Origin: an uncultured Bacilli bacterium
GTDB taxonomy: Bacteria; Bacillota_I; Bacilli_A; RF39; UBA660
Direction of reading: 5' to 3'
Assembly (NCBI GenBank): GCA_934153945.1
Contig: CAKPFM010000005.1
Location: forward strand, 37,293-101,292
Length of the DNA stretch: 64,000 nt
The stretch's first letter is position 1. Each line of letters starts with the position of its first letter. Made by a program: the position numbers and the translations under genes. The notes beneath the pieces are model-generated. The model searched no databases. It saw only the letters and a program-made list of their open reading frames with translations, and was not told the origin of the DNA. Of this stretch, positions 51,377-61,394 are shown piece after piece.

Positions 51377-51805
51377 AATAACTTTTATAAATAATAACAT
51401 TAATATACTACCTAGTGTATCCATTAATATATCATAGTATTCAAATGCTCTACCTACTATAAATAATTGATGTATTTCATCTAATGATGCCGATAAGAAA
51501 CAAAATAGTATTGTAATTATGTATTTGTTTTCTTTTATATTAAAACTTTCTAATGTCTTAAATGTTAAGAATGCTAATACAAAGTATTCAAATACATGAG
51601 CACATTCTCTTATTGGGTTATGAATGATTGACAGTACTTCATATATATTATCTTTTGAAATATTAAATATATTATATATTATATCTAAAGTTAAATATAT
51701 AATTCCACTACTATTGCCACCTGATATTACTCCATTTTGATTTGAAAAGTTAAATATAACTATTAGCCATAATATTAATAATGTTGAATAAATTATTTTT
51801 TTCAT
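51359..51805 (-). CDS. VanZ-like membrane protein
   Basis: 148 residues, four hydrophobic helices with the VanZ pattern FSNQNG (after helix 1), IRECAHVFEYFVLAFL and SASLDEIHQLFIVGRAFEYYDILMDTLGS. VanZ-like proteins are linked to glycopeptide resistance and wall biology. Start overlaps the LCP stop in ATGA. Confidence 0.85.
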   Translation of the reverse strand: MKKIIYSTLLILWLIVIFNFSNQNGVISGGNSSGIIYLTLDIIYNIFNISKDNIYEVLSIIHNPIRECAHVFEYFVLAFLTFKTLESFNIKENKYIITILFCFLSASLDEIHQLFIVGRAFEYYDILMDTLGSILMLLFIKVIKDMKK

Positions 51806-53235
51806 TTATTTTCAATTTCTTTTATTTTATTTGTAGCTGCTTCTACTGTACTCATATCTGGTTCCATTACATATAGTTTTCCAGCACTATATGAATATGT
51901 ATAATTATAACTATCTTTTCCATTAACACTAATTGAAGTAATATTCCATTTTGGCATACTATCTAATTGCATATTTACTAATGAATATATTTTATCTTGT
52001 GGCATATTTGTTTGAAAACTTGAACCCATTGATTCTAATATTGATGAATATTTTTTTACTAAAGTTGAACTTGACAATGCTTTATTTAATATAGCTGTTA
52101 TTACTGCTTGTTGATTTTGTACTCTATGTCTATCACCTTCTGGATATGCATATCTTTCTCTTGAAAAGGCTAAAGAACATTTTCCATCTAAATGATTTTT
52201 TCCTTTTACATAAGTACAAGATTTATTCGTATAAGCTGTAAATGCTTTATCTGAAGTAATATCAATACCACCTATTGCATCTACTAAATTTACTAAAGTT
52301 GTAAAATTTACTCTTACATAATAATCTATATCTATTTCAAATAAATCTTTTAGTGTTTCTATCGACATATTTATTCCATATAGTCCTGCATGTGTTAGTT
52401 TATCTTTATATCCAGTAGTATTATGAAGTCTTACATAGTAGTCTCTCGGTATTGATGTTAATAATACTTGATGAGTTAATGGATTTATTGTAGCTATCAT
52501 ATTTACATCACTTCTTGATACTTGCGATATATCACCATATATATCTATACCACTTATATATATATTAAATGATTCCTTTGTTACATCTACATCTTTTATA
52601 GTTACTTCATTTTTAATTTTTACTTCTGTTGTATCTAATACTTTTATTTTATCAAAATCTACTTGTTCTTCTAATATTGATTTATGAGATGAACTTATAA
52701 ATACAGCTTCTATTTTTTTATTTAATAAATTATTAACAGCTTCTGTATAATTTTTGTATTCTTTTTCTTTAAAGTCACCTTTTTTATGTAGTTCCTCTAA
52801 AGCATTCTTATAGTTTTCATCTGATTCATATATACCTATTTCTTGTATATCACTAATATTTTCGTATTTTGAATCTTTTAGTACTAATACATAGTATTCT
52901 TCTATTTGATAGTCTTTTGCTTTTATCTTATCCATAAAATTTAGTGTTTTATTTAAATATATTAATCCAGCACTATATATAATTATTAGTATAGATAATA
53001 TTACATCAATAAATATTTTTATACCATTTTTTATATTTTTCTTTATTATTAAAAAACTAAATAATAAAGTGAATATTAAATATATTGGTATTATAATTAA
53101 TATATATTTTAATGGTATAACACTTAATTTAATTATTATTCCTAATAAAAATAATGATACTATTAAATATATAAATAGTATAATATTACTTATAATATAT
53201 ATTTTTTTGTTTTGTTTTTTACTTTTTCTACTCAT
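51802..53235 (-). CDS. Second LCP family glycopolymer ligase
   Basis: 477 residues with the same layout as the protein at 43,992: hydrophobic helices in ~12-105, accessory domain, LCP core with DVNMIATINPLTHQVLLTSIPRDYYVRL, KLTHAGLYGINMSIETLKDLFEIDIDYYV, LVDAIGGIDI and FSRERYAYPEGDRHRVQNQ. Attaches glycans to the wall. Forms a two-gene operon with the VanZ-like gene. AGGAGA upstream. Stop codon TGA. Confidence 0.9.
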   Translation of the reverse strand: MSRKSKKQNKKIYIISNIILFIYLIVSLFLLGIIIKLSVIPLKYILIIIPIYLIFTLLFSFLIIKKNIKNGIKIFIDVILSILIIIYSAGLIYLNKTLNFMDKIKAKDYQIEEYYVLVLKDSKYENISDIQEIGIYESDENYKNALEELHKKGDFKEKEYKNYTEAVNNLLNKKIEAVFISSSHKSILEEQVDFDKIKVLDTTEVKIKNEVTIKDVDVTKESFNIYISGIDIYGDISQVSRSDVNMIATINPLTHQVLLTSIPRDYYVRLHNTTGYKDKLTHAGLYGINMSIETLKDLFEIDIDYYVRVNFTTLVNLVDAIGGIDITSDKAFTAYTNKSCTYVKGKNHLDGKCSLAFSRERYAYPEGDRHRVQNQQAVITAILNKALSSSTLVKKYSSILESMGSSFQTNMPQDKIYSLVNMQLDSMPKWNITSISVNGKDSYNYTYSYSAGKLYVMEPDMSTVEAATNKIKEIENK

Positions 53236-53266
53236 AAATCATTCTCCTATTAATAAGTATATCATT

Positions 53267-53303
53267 AAAAAACTAATTTGAAAAGTTATCAAATTAGTTT
53301 TTT
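53267..53303. terminator. Terminator of the capsule-type operon
   Basis: A 15-bp perfect stem with AAACTAATTTGA / TCAAATTAGTTT and a 7-nt loop, T runs on both sides; it ends the ten-gene operon. Confidence 0.85.
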
Positions 53304-54349
53304 ATCTTTCTTAAGATTTTCATAGTATGCTCAATTCCACTTTCAGCATTATATATTGGATTCCACCCCAAATTTAATAATTTATTAGAATTTAATATTG
53401 CATTATTCATAGGATTAAATGCTTTTTTTTCTACATTTGTAGGTAAATCAAATTTTACATCAACTTGTGCTTGTTTTGCAATAATTGATGCCAACTCATA
53501 TATTGAAATATTTGAATTTGGAGTTGATATATTATACGCTTCACCACTTAAGCCTTTTGTTAAAATTGTTAATATACCAGAAACTACATCTATTACATTG
53601 CAATATGAACGCATTTGTTTTCCATCACTTTTTAAAATTATATTATCCCCGTTTAAAGCTTGTTCCATAAATACTTTATGTATTCTATTATCATTTGGTA
53701 AAGCTGTTACACCATATACATGACATGGCCTTGCAATAATAACATCTATTCCATATTGTTGTTTATATGATATACATAAAGTTTCTGTCGCTCTTTTACT
53801 ACTTGGATAGCAAGACCTAGAATTTAAAAAATCAATATATCCACTATAATTTTCATCAAACCCATTAATTTTTTTATCTGCAATACCATATACTTCACCG
53901 GATGAAACATATAAAAATTTTGAATTGTTTTTTATACTTAAATTTAATAAATTATTAGCTCCTAAAATATTTCCTAGCATCGTATCTACTGGTTTTTCAG
54001 AGTAAAATTTAGGATTTGCATTACTTGCTGCATGAATAATAAAATCTATTTTTTGAGAAATGTTTAAAGGTTTACTAATATCATGTGCATAAAAAGAAAA
54101 TTCATTATTCAATAAATAATTACAAAATCTTTCTTTTATTCTTTCTTCTGTCCTAGAAATAGCTATTACATTAATCTTTGAATTTGCAAATTTATTATGA
54201 TAAATAATTGCATCAACAATAGCACTTCCTATTAAACCTGTAGCACCAGTAACAAGAATAGTTTTTCCTTCAATATCTTTCCAAATTGATAGGCTATTTA
54301 AATAATCTAAATCTCCTATATAATCTTCATTTTCTAATAACTCTTTCAT
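53294..54349 (-). CDS. NAD-dependent epimerase/dehydratase family protein
   Basis: 351 residues, extended SDR: ILVTGATGLIGSAIVDAI, FIIHAASNANPKF, catalytic SGEVYG and YPSSKRATETLCISYKQQYG, and LLNLGWNPIYNAESGIEHT at the end. The family acts on nucleotide sugars. It directly follows an IspD/TarI-like cytidylyltransferase, so a role in making a CDP-activated sugar or alditol is possible (compare pneumococcal Abp1/Abp2 pairs; inference). Confidence 0.8.
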   Translation of the reverse strand: MKELLENEDYIGDLDYLNSLSIWKDIEGKTILVTGATGLIGSAIVDAIIYHNKFANSKINVIAISRTEERIKERFCNYLLNNEFSFYAHDISKPLNISQKIDFIIHAASNANPKFYSEKPVDTMLGNILGANNLLNLSIKNNSKFLYVSSGEVYGIADKKINGFDENYSGYIDFLNSRSCYPSSKRATETLCISYKQQYGIDVIIARPCHVYGVTALPNDNRIHKVFMEQALNGDNIILKSDGKQMRSYCNVIDVVSGILTILTKGLSGEAYNISTPNSNISIYELASIIAKQAQVDVKFDLPTNVEKKAFNPMNNAILNSNKLLNLGWNPIYNAESGIEHTMKILRKIKN

Positions 54350-54362
54350 ATTTTCCTCAAAA

Positions 54363-55088
54363 TTATTTTATCCAATTATCATGTGTCATGTGTAATAAAG
54401 CTTTAAATATATCAATATCTTCTACAGTAGTAATTTTAATGTTTTTTTCAGATCCTTTTGAAAAATAAATTTTTTCTCCTAATTCTCTCATTAAAGAACA
54501 AGTTGCTGTTGTACTTTTTATATTTTTTATTTTTGCTTGTTCATGAGCCCATAATAGTTTTCCTAAAGAATACACATGTGGAGTTTGTGTTCTATATAAT
54601 TCTTCCCTTGGAATTTCGACATCTGATACTAATCCGTCAGAACTTTTATAAACAGCTTCTATACATGGAATAGCTGCTACTGCTGATCCATATTCTGCAT
54701 AAGTAGATAACGAATCTGATATAATTTCTTGTGACACTAGTCCTCTATTACCATCATGAATTAAAACAACACTATCATCAGAAAAATGTTTACTTATTTC
54801 ATCTAATCCATTTTTTATTGACTCTTGCCCTGTAGAGCCACCACTAACTATAAATTCTAATTTTGTAATATTAAATTGCTTAGCGTATGCTCTTAATATA
54901 TCATGCCAACCATCTAAGCATACAACTATAATTGAATCTACACTTGGATGTGCTTGAAAAGCCTCTAGTGTATATATTATTAATGGTTTATTTTCTATAT
55001 GTAGAAATTGTTTTGGTATATCCTGATGCATTCTTTGACCAGTACCTGCTGCTGTTAAAAGAGCAACTACTTTTTTTTCTTTATTCAT
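54363..55088 (-). CDS. IspD/TarI-like cytidylyltransferase
   Basis: 241 residues. CTP-binding loop LLTAAGTGQRMHQDIPKQFL and VVLIHDGNRGLVSQEII, with YRTQTPHVYSL near the end, are IspD/TarI family features. In IspD the Arg of the loop and VHDAARP are standard; here IHDGNRG is altered, which fits a capsule alditol-phosphate cytidylyltransferase better than isoprenoid synthesis. LicD, encoded in the same operon, would use the CDP product. Confidence 0.75.
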   Translation of the reverse strand: MNKEKKVVALLTAAGTGQRMHQDIPKQFLHIENKPLIIYTLEAFQAHPSVDSIIVVCLDGWHDILRAYAKQFNITKLEFIVSGGSTGQESIKNGLDEISKHFSDDSVVLIHDGNRGLVSQEIISDSLSTYAEYGSAVAAIPCIEAVYKSSDGLVSDVEIPREELYRTQTPHVYSLGKLLWAHEQAKIKNIKSTTATCSLMRELGEKIYFSKGSEKNIKITTVEDIDIFKALLHMTHDNWIK

Positions 55089-55149
55089 AATTTACCTCTT
55101 TCTTTTTTATTACTTATATTATATAAAATTTATTATCTTTATTCAATAT

Positions 55150-56547
55150 TTATTTTCTTGGTATAAATTTATTTATAATTAACATTACTTCTTCCTTCAT
55201 AATATATAGAGATATTATAATCATTAATAGTAAATTTAGTATATTAATTATCAAGTTATTTGAATAAAAAGCAAGCATTGAAATAGCAATTAATATAAAA
55301 TATATAACTATTTTATTCAGGTTGACATGTAATGGCATAAACTTTTTTAGCAATCTTATTCGCATAATTACAGTTACAAAAAATCCTAAAAATAATGAAA
55401 TACTAGCTGCATTTACACCAATATATTTTACTAAAATATTGATTGCTAATACATTTATGATGCTTCCCCATACTGTTGTTGTAAATATTTTTTTTGTTTC
55501 TTTTATTGTTCCAAATATACTACCAAGAAATGTACTTAATATTGAGAATATTGTAGCCAATAAATATGTTGGAACTAAATTACATGCAGCACTATATGAC
55601 GAATCAGTCATATAAGGGAATATTATATATATTACTGGTAATAAAAGCATCATTCCAATAAATAAAAATTTAAAATATAAATCAATTGCCTTTGTATAAA
55701 AGTCTCCTAATTCTTCTTTTTGCATATTAGCTTTTGAAAAGGATAATTCTTGCCAAGCCATTTGAAAACATGAAGTTACCAGTGTTAACATAACAGAAAA
55801 CTTTCCAGCAATAGCATACAATCCATTATCATATGATGATAATTTATTCGAAATTACTACTTTATTATAACTTGTTAAAAACCAATACGCTACAGAGTTA
55901 AGACATAATGGTAATGAATACTTAAAAATATCAATAAATAAATCCTTATCAAAGTATTTTTTATTAAATTTTTGATATAATTTTGCTCCAAAAAATATTA
56001 TTGATGAGTTAATAAAGAATCCTATACAAGATGATATATATAACGAACTATAATCGAAATGTAATAAAACAATTAATACTATATTACATATAACAGTTAT
56101 AAGTGTTCCTATTATTCCTGAAAATGCATATAAGGTGTTTTTTTGATACCCTCTTGCAATATAACCAAATAAATTTTGAACATTCATTAATATTCCATAC
56201 AAATATATAAGAATTAAATATGGTGCATTCATGATATTACCAATTATAAATACAAGAATTGTATATAGTAATGATGAAATTATAAAAATTATTATTCCCG
56301 AATTCAATGGTTTTTCTTTATTTTTATTATCAGCAAACATATATCTCATAATTGCTGACCAAATATCTAAAAATAGCACGGAGCACAAAAATGTTACATA
56401 TGCGATATATAAATCATATGTACCATAATCAGATGGATTAATATATTTAGTATATAATGGTAACATAAAAAATGTAATTATCTTCATTAAAATGTTACCA
56501 AAAAAATATACTCCTGATGATTTTGCAAATTTTTTTATATCATTCAT
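55150..56547 (-). CDS. Wzx-type oligosaccharide flippase
   Basis: 465 residues with about 12-14 hydrophobic helices. Start SGVYFFGNILMKIITFFMLPLYTKYINPSDYGTYDLY is the polysaccharide_synt (MATE/MOP) signature. It moves undecaprenyl-linked repeat units across the membrane. ATG 56,547 is used because AAGGA is 7 nt upstream, within the last codons of licD. Confidence 0.9.
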   Translation of the reverse strand: MNDIKKFAKSSGVYFFGNILMKIITFFMLPLYTKYINPSDYGTYDLYIAYVTFLCSVLFLDIWSAIMRYMFADNKNKEKPLNSGIIIFIISSLLYTILVFIIGNIMNAPYLILIYLYGILMNVQNLFGYIARGYQKNTLYAFSGIIGTLITVICNIVLIVLLHFDYSSLYISSCIGFFINSSIIFFGAKLYQKFNKKYFDKDLFIDIFKYSLPLCLNSVAYWFLTSYNKVVISNKLSSYDNGLYAIAGKFSVMLTLVTSCFQMAWQELSFSKANMQKEELGDFYTKAIDLYFKFLFIGMMLLLPVIYIIFPYMTDSSYSAACNLVPTYLLATIFSILSTFLGSIFGTIKETKKIFTTTVWGSIINVLAINILVKYIGVNAASISLFLGFFVTVIMRIRLLKKFMPLHVNLNKIVIYFILIAISMLAFYSNNLIINILNLLLMIIISLYIMKEEVMLIINKFIPRK

Positions 56548-56548
56548 A

Positions 56549-57367
56549 TTAATCCTTCCAATACGCATCAAAGAAATGATGTGTTTTTCTTTTTTCTATT
56601 GGTGGTAATTCCATATAATTTCCGTATAAAGCCTTTAAATAATCATCATAACCACTTGGTGCATTAAATTTTTCATCTTCAAATTGTACTAGAATAATAT
56701 CATCATAAATTTTCTTATTCAAAATTTCTTTCTTTTTGTATGCAGATAAAATAAATGCTACATTTTTACTATCTTCATATTTATATTTTTTCATGTTATC
56801 AATTAAATTTAATTGCCTTTTTTTCCACGGAATTATTTTTTTTGCAAAATATAGAGGATATTTAATAATACATTTTACCACTCTTTTCCACCTATAAATA
56901 GCCATTTTATACCCATCAATTCTAGAATTAGTTAAATCATTATATTCTTTTAACAATTTATCTGCATAAATATTATATTCTTTTTCATCATCAGGAAAAC
57001 CATCTAATGGAAAAATATCAATATATACTCCCATGTTTTTTATTGGATTGGTCCAATATTCATTTAATATAGTATTCTTATCTACTAACTTGTTAAATAA
57101 ATAATAATAATCATCTTGTTCTGGTGTTAACAATAAATATCTATTATTTTCATTTTTCATTATTTCAGAGAATTTTTCATAATCAGGTCTTGGCATTAAT
57201 ATATCAATATCATCATCCCAAGGAATAAAACCTTGATGTCTAATTGCTCCTAATAATGTTCCCCCCGCCAAATAATATCTTAAATTGTTTTTATCACATA
57301 TTTTTTTAGTATATTTAAGAATATCCAACTCTATTTTTTTTTGTTCTTCCAATGTTATTTTTTTCAT
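56549..57367 (-). CDS. LicD-family phosphotransferase
   Basis: 272 residues. The nucleotidyltransferase-like core is intact: YYLAGGTLLGAIRHQGFIPWDDDIDILMPRPDYEKF and YIDIFPLDGFPDD. LicD proteins transfer phosphocholine or phospho-alditols from CDP donors to glycans. The CDP-forming enzyme is encoded two genes downstream. Start has a GGGAG site. Confidence 0.9.
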   Translation of the reverse strand: MKKITLEEQKKIELDILKYTKKICDKNNLRYYLAGGTLLGAIRHQGFIPWDDDIDILMPRPDYEKFSEIMKNENNRYLLLTPEQDDYYYLFNKLVDKNTILNEYWTNPIKNMGVYIDIFPLDGFPDDEKEYNIYADKLLKEYNDLTNSRIDGYKMAIYRWKRVVKCIIKYPLYFAKKIIPWKKRQLNLIDNMKKYKYEDSKNVAFILSAYKKKEILNKKIYDDIILVQFEDEKFNAPSGYDDYLKALYGNYMELPPIEKRKTHHFFDAYWKD

Positions 57368-57427
57368 TTTATATTCTCCCTTATTAATTGATAATATATA
57401 ATTATCATATATATGAAATATTCATAT

Positions 57428-58408
57428 CTAAATTTTTACTCTTATTTTAAACAACAAATATGTTAACATAATCATTCTATTTTTTATTAAAAATAGTAAA
57501 ATTTTATTTAATCGATTTTTTGGCTTAATATATTCAACTATTTTTCTAAGTTCTTCATCATTAATTATTTCTTTAATATATCTTATTGATTCGCCATATT
57601 TTATAGTTGAAGCACATAAAATATATATAGTCTTCTTTGCACCTAATAGTAACATACAATCTATATTTGATTTGTAATTTATATATAAATTATTTAATTC
57701 ATATATTTTTTTATATTCATAATATATTTTTTTCTCTGTATCCCATCTTGTAATTTCAAATTTTTTTGTTAATGATCCTACAACATTTTTATTGTAGTAA
57801 TATAAACAATCAGGTATTATAATCATTGATTTACAATATTTTAAATAATTTATATTAAATTCTAAATCCTCACCCATTCTTAGTGATTCATCATATCTTA
57901 GTTTATTTTTTTCAATTATGTTTCTTTTATATAATTTACACCATGGTGAATTAAATATGTCGCTTTCAGATGCCTCTAAAAATTTAATATATATTTCTTC
58001 ATCCTTAAACATTTGAATAGAATTACACATTTTTACATTTTTTTTATTTTCATTAATCAATTCAATAAATCCACCTAATACTATATCCGCTTTATTTTCT
58101 AATAATTTTTCAACATAGTATTCTGATACAGTATCATCCGAATCAACAAAACATATATAATCACCACTTGCTTTACTAATACCTAAGTTTCTTGCAGAAG
58201 ATGGGCCACCATTTGTTTTATGAAAGATTTTAATAAAATTATATTTTTTTGAATATTCTAAACAAATGTCATATGAACTATCTTTTGAACCATCATCAAC
58301 TAAAATGATTTCAATATTTTTATATGTTTGTCCTATTAAGCTTTTCAAACAATTGTCAATATATTGTTCGGCATTATAAACTGGAATAATAATACTAATT
58401 TTTTTCAT
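57428..58408 (-). CDS. Family 2 glycosyltransferase
   Basis: 326 residues. ISIIIPVYNAEQYIDNCLKSL, ILVDDGSKDSSYDIC and the metal site VDSDDTVSE of GT-A enzymes, plus MGEDLEFNINYL in the acceptor part. ATG 58,408 follows AAGGTGAT; the earlier ATG adds 11 residues without a site. Cytosolic, membrane-associated by a hydrophobic C-terminus (FKIRVKI). Adds one sugar of the repeat unit. Confidence 0.88.
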   Translation of the reverse strand: MKKISIIIPVYNAEQYIDNCLKSLIGQTYKNIEIILVDDGSKDSSYDICLEYSKKYNFIKIFHKTNGGPSSARNLGISKASGDYICFVDSDDTVSEYYVEKLLENKADIVLGGFIELINENKKNVKMCNSIQMFKDEEIYIKFLEASESDIFNSPWCKLYKRNIIEKNKLRYDESLRMGEDLEFNINYLKYCKSMIIIPDCLYYYNKNVVGSLTKKFEITRWDTEKKIYYEYKKIYELNNLYINYKSNIDCMLLLGAKKTIYILCASTIKYGESIRYIKEIINDEELRKIVEYIKPKNRLNKILLFLIKNRMIMLTYLLFKIRVKI

Positions 58409-58515
58409 AAATATCACCTTATCACATATATTTTTTAACATCTTTCTATATTTGTTATACTATATGATATATAACTTCAACAAAAATTAAATTATAAATA
58501 TATTTTATAAAATAA

Positions 58516-59604
58516 TTACATTAATTTATCAAATATTCTTTTCATATTTTCTATATATTTTGATTCTTTGTATTCTTTTAAAATTACATTATATCCATTT
58601 AAACAACAATTAGATATTTTTTTATCATCCATTTTGATTAACTCATTATATAAATTATTTACATTATAAGCTTTTTCAATCATTAAGCCATTAACACCAT
58701 TTTTTATAAGATCTGGTATACCTGCATGATTTGTAGTTACTATGAATAGACAATTACCCATTGCTTCTATAATTGATATTGGTTGACCCTCTTTTGGATA
58801 CTTTGTTAATAAAATAAATATGTCAGAGTCTGATAAAAGTTTTTTCTTTTCTTTACCCTTCACAATTCCACAATAGTTAACATAATTTTGTAAATTATTT
58901 TTTTCTATATAGTCAAAAAAATCTTTTCTATCTTTTTCGTTGAAAAATTTTCCAGCAAAATTAAAATTAAATTTTCTTTTACCAGTTTTAAGAAATCTTT
59001 CTTTTTCTAAGTTTGCTAATTCCAAAACATCTTCATATCCTTTTTCTTTTATAAAATTTGATAAATAAAGTATATTTTTTATTTCTTTACTATTTAAATT
59101 TTTTATCTTAACATTTTTTTCCTTTTCATTCATTAAAAATTCATCATCAATACAATTAGGAACTATATATATTTTATCTTCATCAATCATTTCATCAAAA
59201 ATATATCTTAATGAGTCACCTAATACTATTACACCATCAAGTTTTCTTATAATTTCATAGTTAGCTTTCTTTTGCCATTTTGGTAAATCATTATCTATTA
59301 AATTTCTATAGTATCCACCATGTAAATGTATTAAACATTTTTTATGTTGCTTTTTTAATAATTTTAGAATTATTAAATCTCTTAAGTTACCACCTTTTGT
59401 CTGACTTATGGTGAAATAAAATAGTGTTGCTTTACTTTTAAATATTTTTATCAAATTATAAATAAACTTTTTGTTATTTGTTATATTAATTTTTTCAAAT
59501 TCATATTCTTCATTAAGTTTTGATTTGTATAAAGTATCAATAGCTTTAGATAATCCATGAATTGGTGGTGGAAATTGTGCTATAAAACAGATTTTATTTT
59601 TCAT
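58516..59604 (-). CDS. Family 4 glycosyltransferase
   Basis: 362 residues. GT-B fold with IAQFPPPIHGLSKAIDTL, the helix LIHLHGGYYRNLID, and the donor-site block ILLTKYPKEGQPISIIEAMGN. ATG 59,604 is 9 nt after AAGGA; TTG 59,610 is too close. Overlaps the acetyltransferase gene by 11 bp. Confidence 0.85.
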   Translation of the reverse strand: MKNKICFIAQFPPPIHGLSKAIDTLYKSKLNEEYEFEKINITNNKKFIYNLIKIFKSKATLFYFTISQTKGGNLRDLIILKLLKKQHKKCLIHLHGGYYRNLIDNDLPKWQKKANYEIIRKLDGVIVLGDSLRYIFDEMIDEDKIYIVPNCIDDEFLMNEKEKNVKIKNLNSKEIKNILYLSNFIKEKGYEDVLELANLEKERFLKTGKRKFNFNFAGKFFNEKDRKDFFDYIEKNNLQNYVNYCGIVKGKEKKKLLSDSDIFILLTKYPKEGQPISIIEAMGNCLFIVTTNHAGIPDLIKNGVNGLMIEKAYNVNNLYNELIKMDDKKISNCCLNGYNVILKEYKESKYIENMKRIFDKLM

Positions 59605-60154
59605 TGTCAACTTTCCTTATAATTTTAGCTGGATTTCCGGCAATAACACAGTCATTTGGAAATTCACCACAAACAACTGACCCTGCGCCAACAACACAGC
59701 CATCACCTAAATTTGTACCTTTTAAAATTAAAACATTGCATCCAATAAAACAATTTTTGCCTATTATTATTTCCTTGGATCTAATCTTAGCTTTATTATT
59801 TTCATTTCTATATCTTATCTCTATTGGATGAAAATCATTATCAATAATTTTTGTATTTGCTCCAATTAATGTATTATCACCTATTTTAATATTCTTTCTG
59901 GCATATATAGTTGTTCCGGAAATTCCAACATTATCCCCAATTATAATTTCTGAATTACAGGTTCTAGTTACTATAATTGTTCTTTGATATAATCCTATTA
60001 AATTTGAAAATAAACTGGAATTTATTCTTACATTTTCGCCTATTTTTATTTTTGAATTTTTTGATTGTACAATTACTGGAATTCCCGATAATTTTAATTT
60101 TTTACCGTATTTTATATTAAAAATTTTTAGAATTACTTTATACAAATTTCCCAT
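59594..60154 (-). CDS. Hexapeptide-repeat sugar O-acetyltransferase
   Basis: 186 residues. Left-handed beta-helix repeats (VRINSSLFSNLIG, IGDNVGISGTTIYARKNIKIGDNTLIGANTKI, IGKNCFIGCNVLILKGTNLGDGCVVGAGSVV, and PAKIIRKV). Catalytic His in DNDFHPIE. Acetylates the glycan. ATG 60,154 follows AAGGGGTG; the upstream 14 residues lack a site. Confidence 0.85.
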   Translation of the reverse strand: MGNLYKVILKIFNIKYGKKLKLSGIPVIVQSKNSKIKIGENVRINSSLFSNLIGLYQRTIIVTRTCNSEIIIGDNVGISGTTIYARKNIKIGDNTLIGANTKIIDNDFHPIEIRYRNENNKAKIRSKEIIIGKNCFIGCNVLILKGTNLGDGCVVGAGSVVCGEFPNDCVIAGNPAKIIRKVDNEK

Positions 60155-61394
60155 ATAATTCACCCCTTGATTGATTACTACTAATATATTTATCATTTGA
60201 AATTATAAATATTAGAAGCCAAATTGAATAAAAGGCGTATGAATCAAATTGTAAATATAAATATAGTAATACAAATAAAATTTCATACTTATATTTAAAT
60301 TTACTATCCTTTATCTTATTTACTAATGCATATATTATTGCTATAAACATAATAATTCCATACTCAGATATAAGTCTTATATATAAACAATATGAAACAG
60401 ATGCATCATAATAATCTTTTTTTCCTAATGTGATAATTTCATGCACATAATTGTTTTTATATTTTTCTAGTGCTAAATAATAACCATTTCTTAAAGGTAA
60501 TATGGAATTTCCCATACCATATCCTATTAAAAATTTTCCCGGATCTTCAGCATAACCATATACGCTAGCCTGAATTCTAAAATATCTAGTAGCTAGTGAA
60601 TTATCTGCATATACTCCTTTATCAACAATTGCCTTTATACGGTCATTTGAATTATAAGCAACAAATGAAAGAACTATAAAAATTATAGCTGATAATATAA
60701 TAGTTGAATAATTTTTCTTCTTTATAAAATATAATATCATCAATATAGTTATAATAACAAAAACATCAACGATAAACCTTACAGATGAATTAAAAAGTAA
60801 AGTCGTAACAATAAATGCTATTATTAACCATAATATTTTTCTATTTTTAGAAAGAAAATATATTGGTAACAATATTCCAAAAATATGCATACCGATAAAT
60901 GATGGTTCGGTAAATGTATATTGAATTCTATTAATTATTAAATAATTTCTTTTAAATAATAAATCAAATACATTTTTTAAAAATGCTATATCAAATTTAA
61001 TTGTAAAAAATTCTAATATTCCAGCAAATAATGCTATCAAATAAACTATATATATCATTTTTACTATAGGTTTAAAATCATTCTTTTTCTTTATAAAATA
61101 TATATCTAATGCTAATAAAGTACTAAATCCCATGGCAAATGATACCATTGTGTCAAAAAAAGCTGATAAATTGTATCCATTGATGGCAAAGTTTAAAATT
61201 GTTAATACAATAAAAATTGAAAAAAATATAAATATTTTTCTATAATCCTTTATTTCACTTTTTAGATATTTAACATTTAAAAATATATAAGCAAAAAAAA
61301 GTAATGGACTAATTGCCGCCCAGCCATTAGATGGAGCAAAAAATAAATTATCAAATGGTAAAAACAAAATTGCCAAAACAAATATAATATCCAT
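60138..61394 (-). CDS. Wzy-type O-antigen/capsule polymerase
   Basis: 418 residues, about 11 hydrophobic helices and one large extracellular loop (~255-330: NSNDRIKAIVDKGVYADNSLATRYFRIQ, YGMGNSILPLRNGYYLALEKYKNNYVHEIIT) as in O-antigen polymerases. It polymerises flipped repeat units. Its ATG overlaps the upstream stop by one base (TAATG). Confidence 0.8.
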   Translation of the reverse strand: MDIIFVLAILFLPFDNLFFAPSNGWAAISPLLFFAYIFLNVKYLKSEIKDYRKIFIFFSIFIVLTILNFAINGYNLSAFFDTMVSFAMGFSTLLALDIYFIKKKNDFKPIVKMIYIVYLIALFAGILEFFTIKFDIAFLKNVFDLLFKRNYLIINRIQYTFTEPSFIGMHIFGILLPIYFLSKNRKILWLIIAFIVTTLLFNSSVRFIVDVFVIITILMILYFIKKKNYSTIILSAIIFIVLSFVAYNSNDRIKAIVDKGVYADNSLATRYFRIQASVYGYAEDPGKFLIGYGMGNSILPLRNGYYLALEKYKNNYVHEIITLGKKDYYDASVSYCLYIRLISEYGIIMFIAIIYALVNKIKDSKFKYKYEILFVLLYLYLQFDSYAFYSIWLLIFIISNDKYISSNQSRGELYGKFV

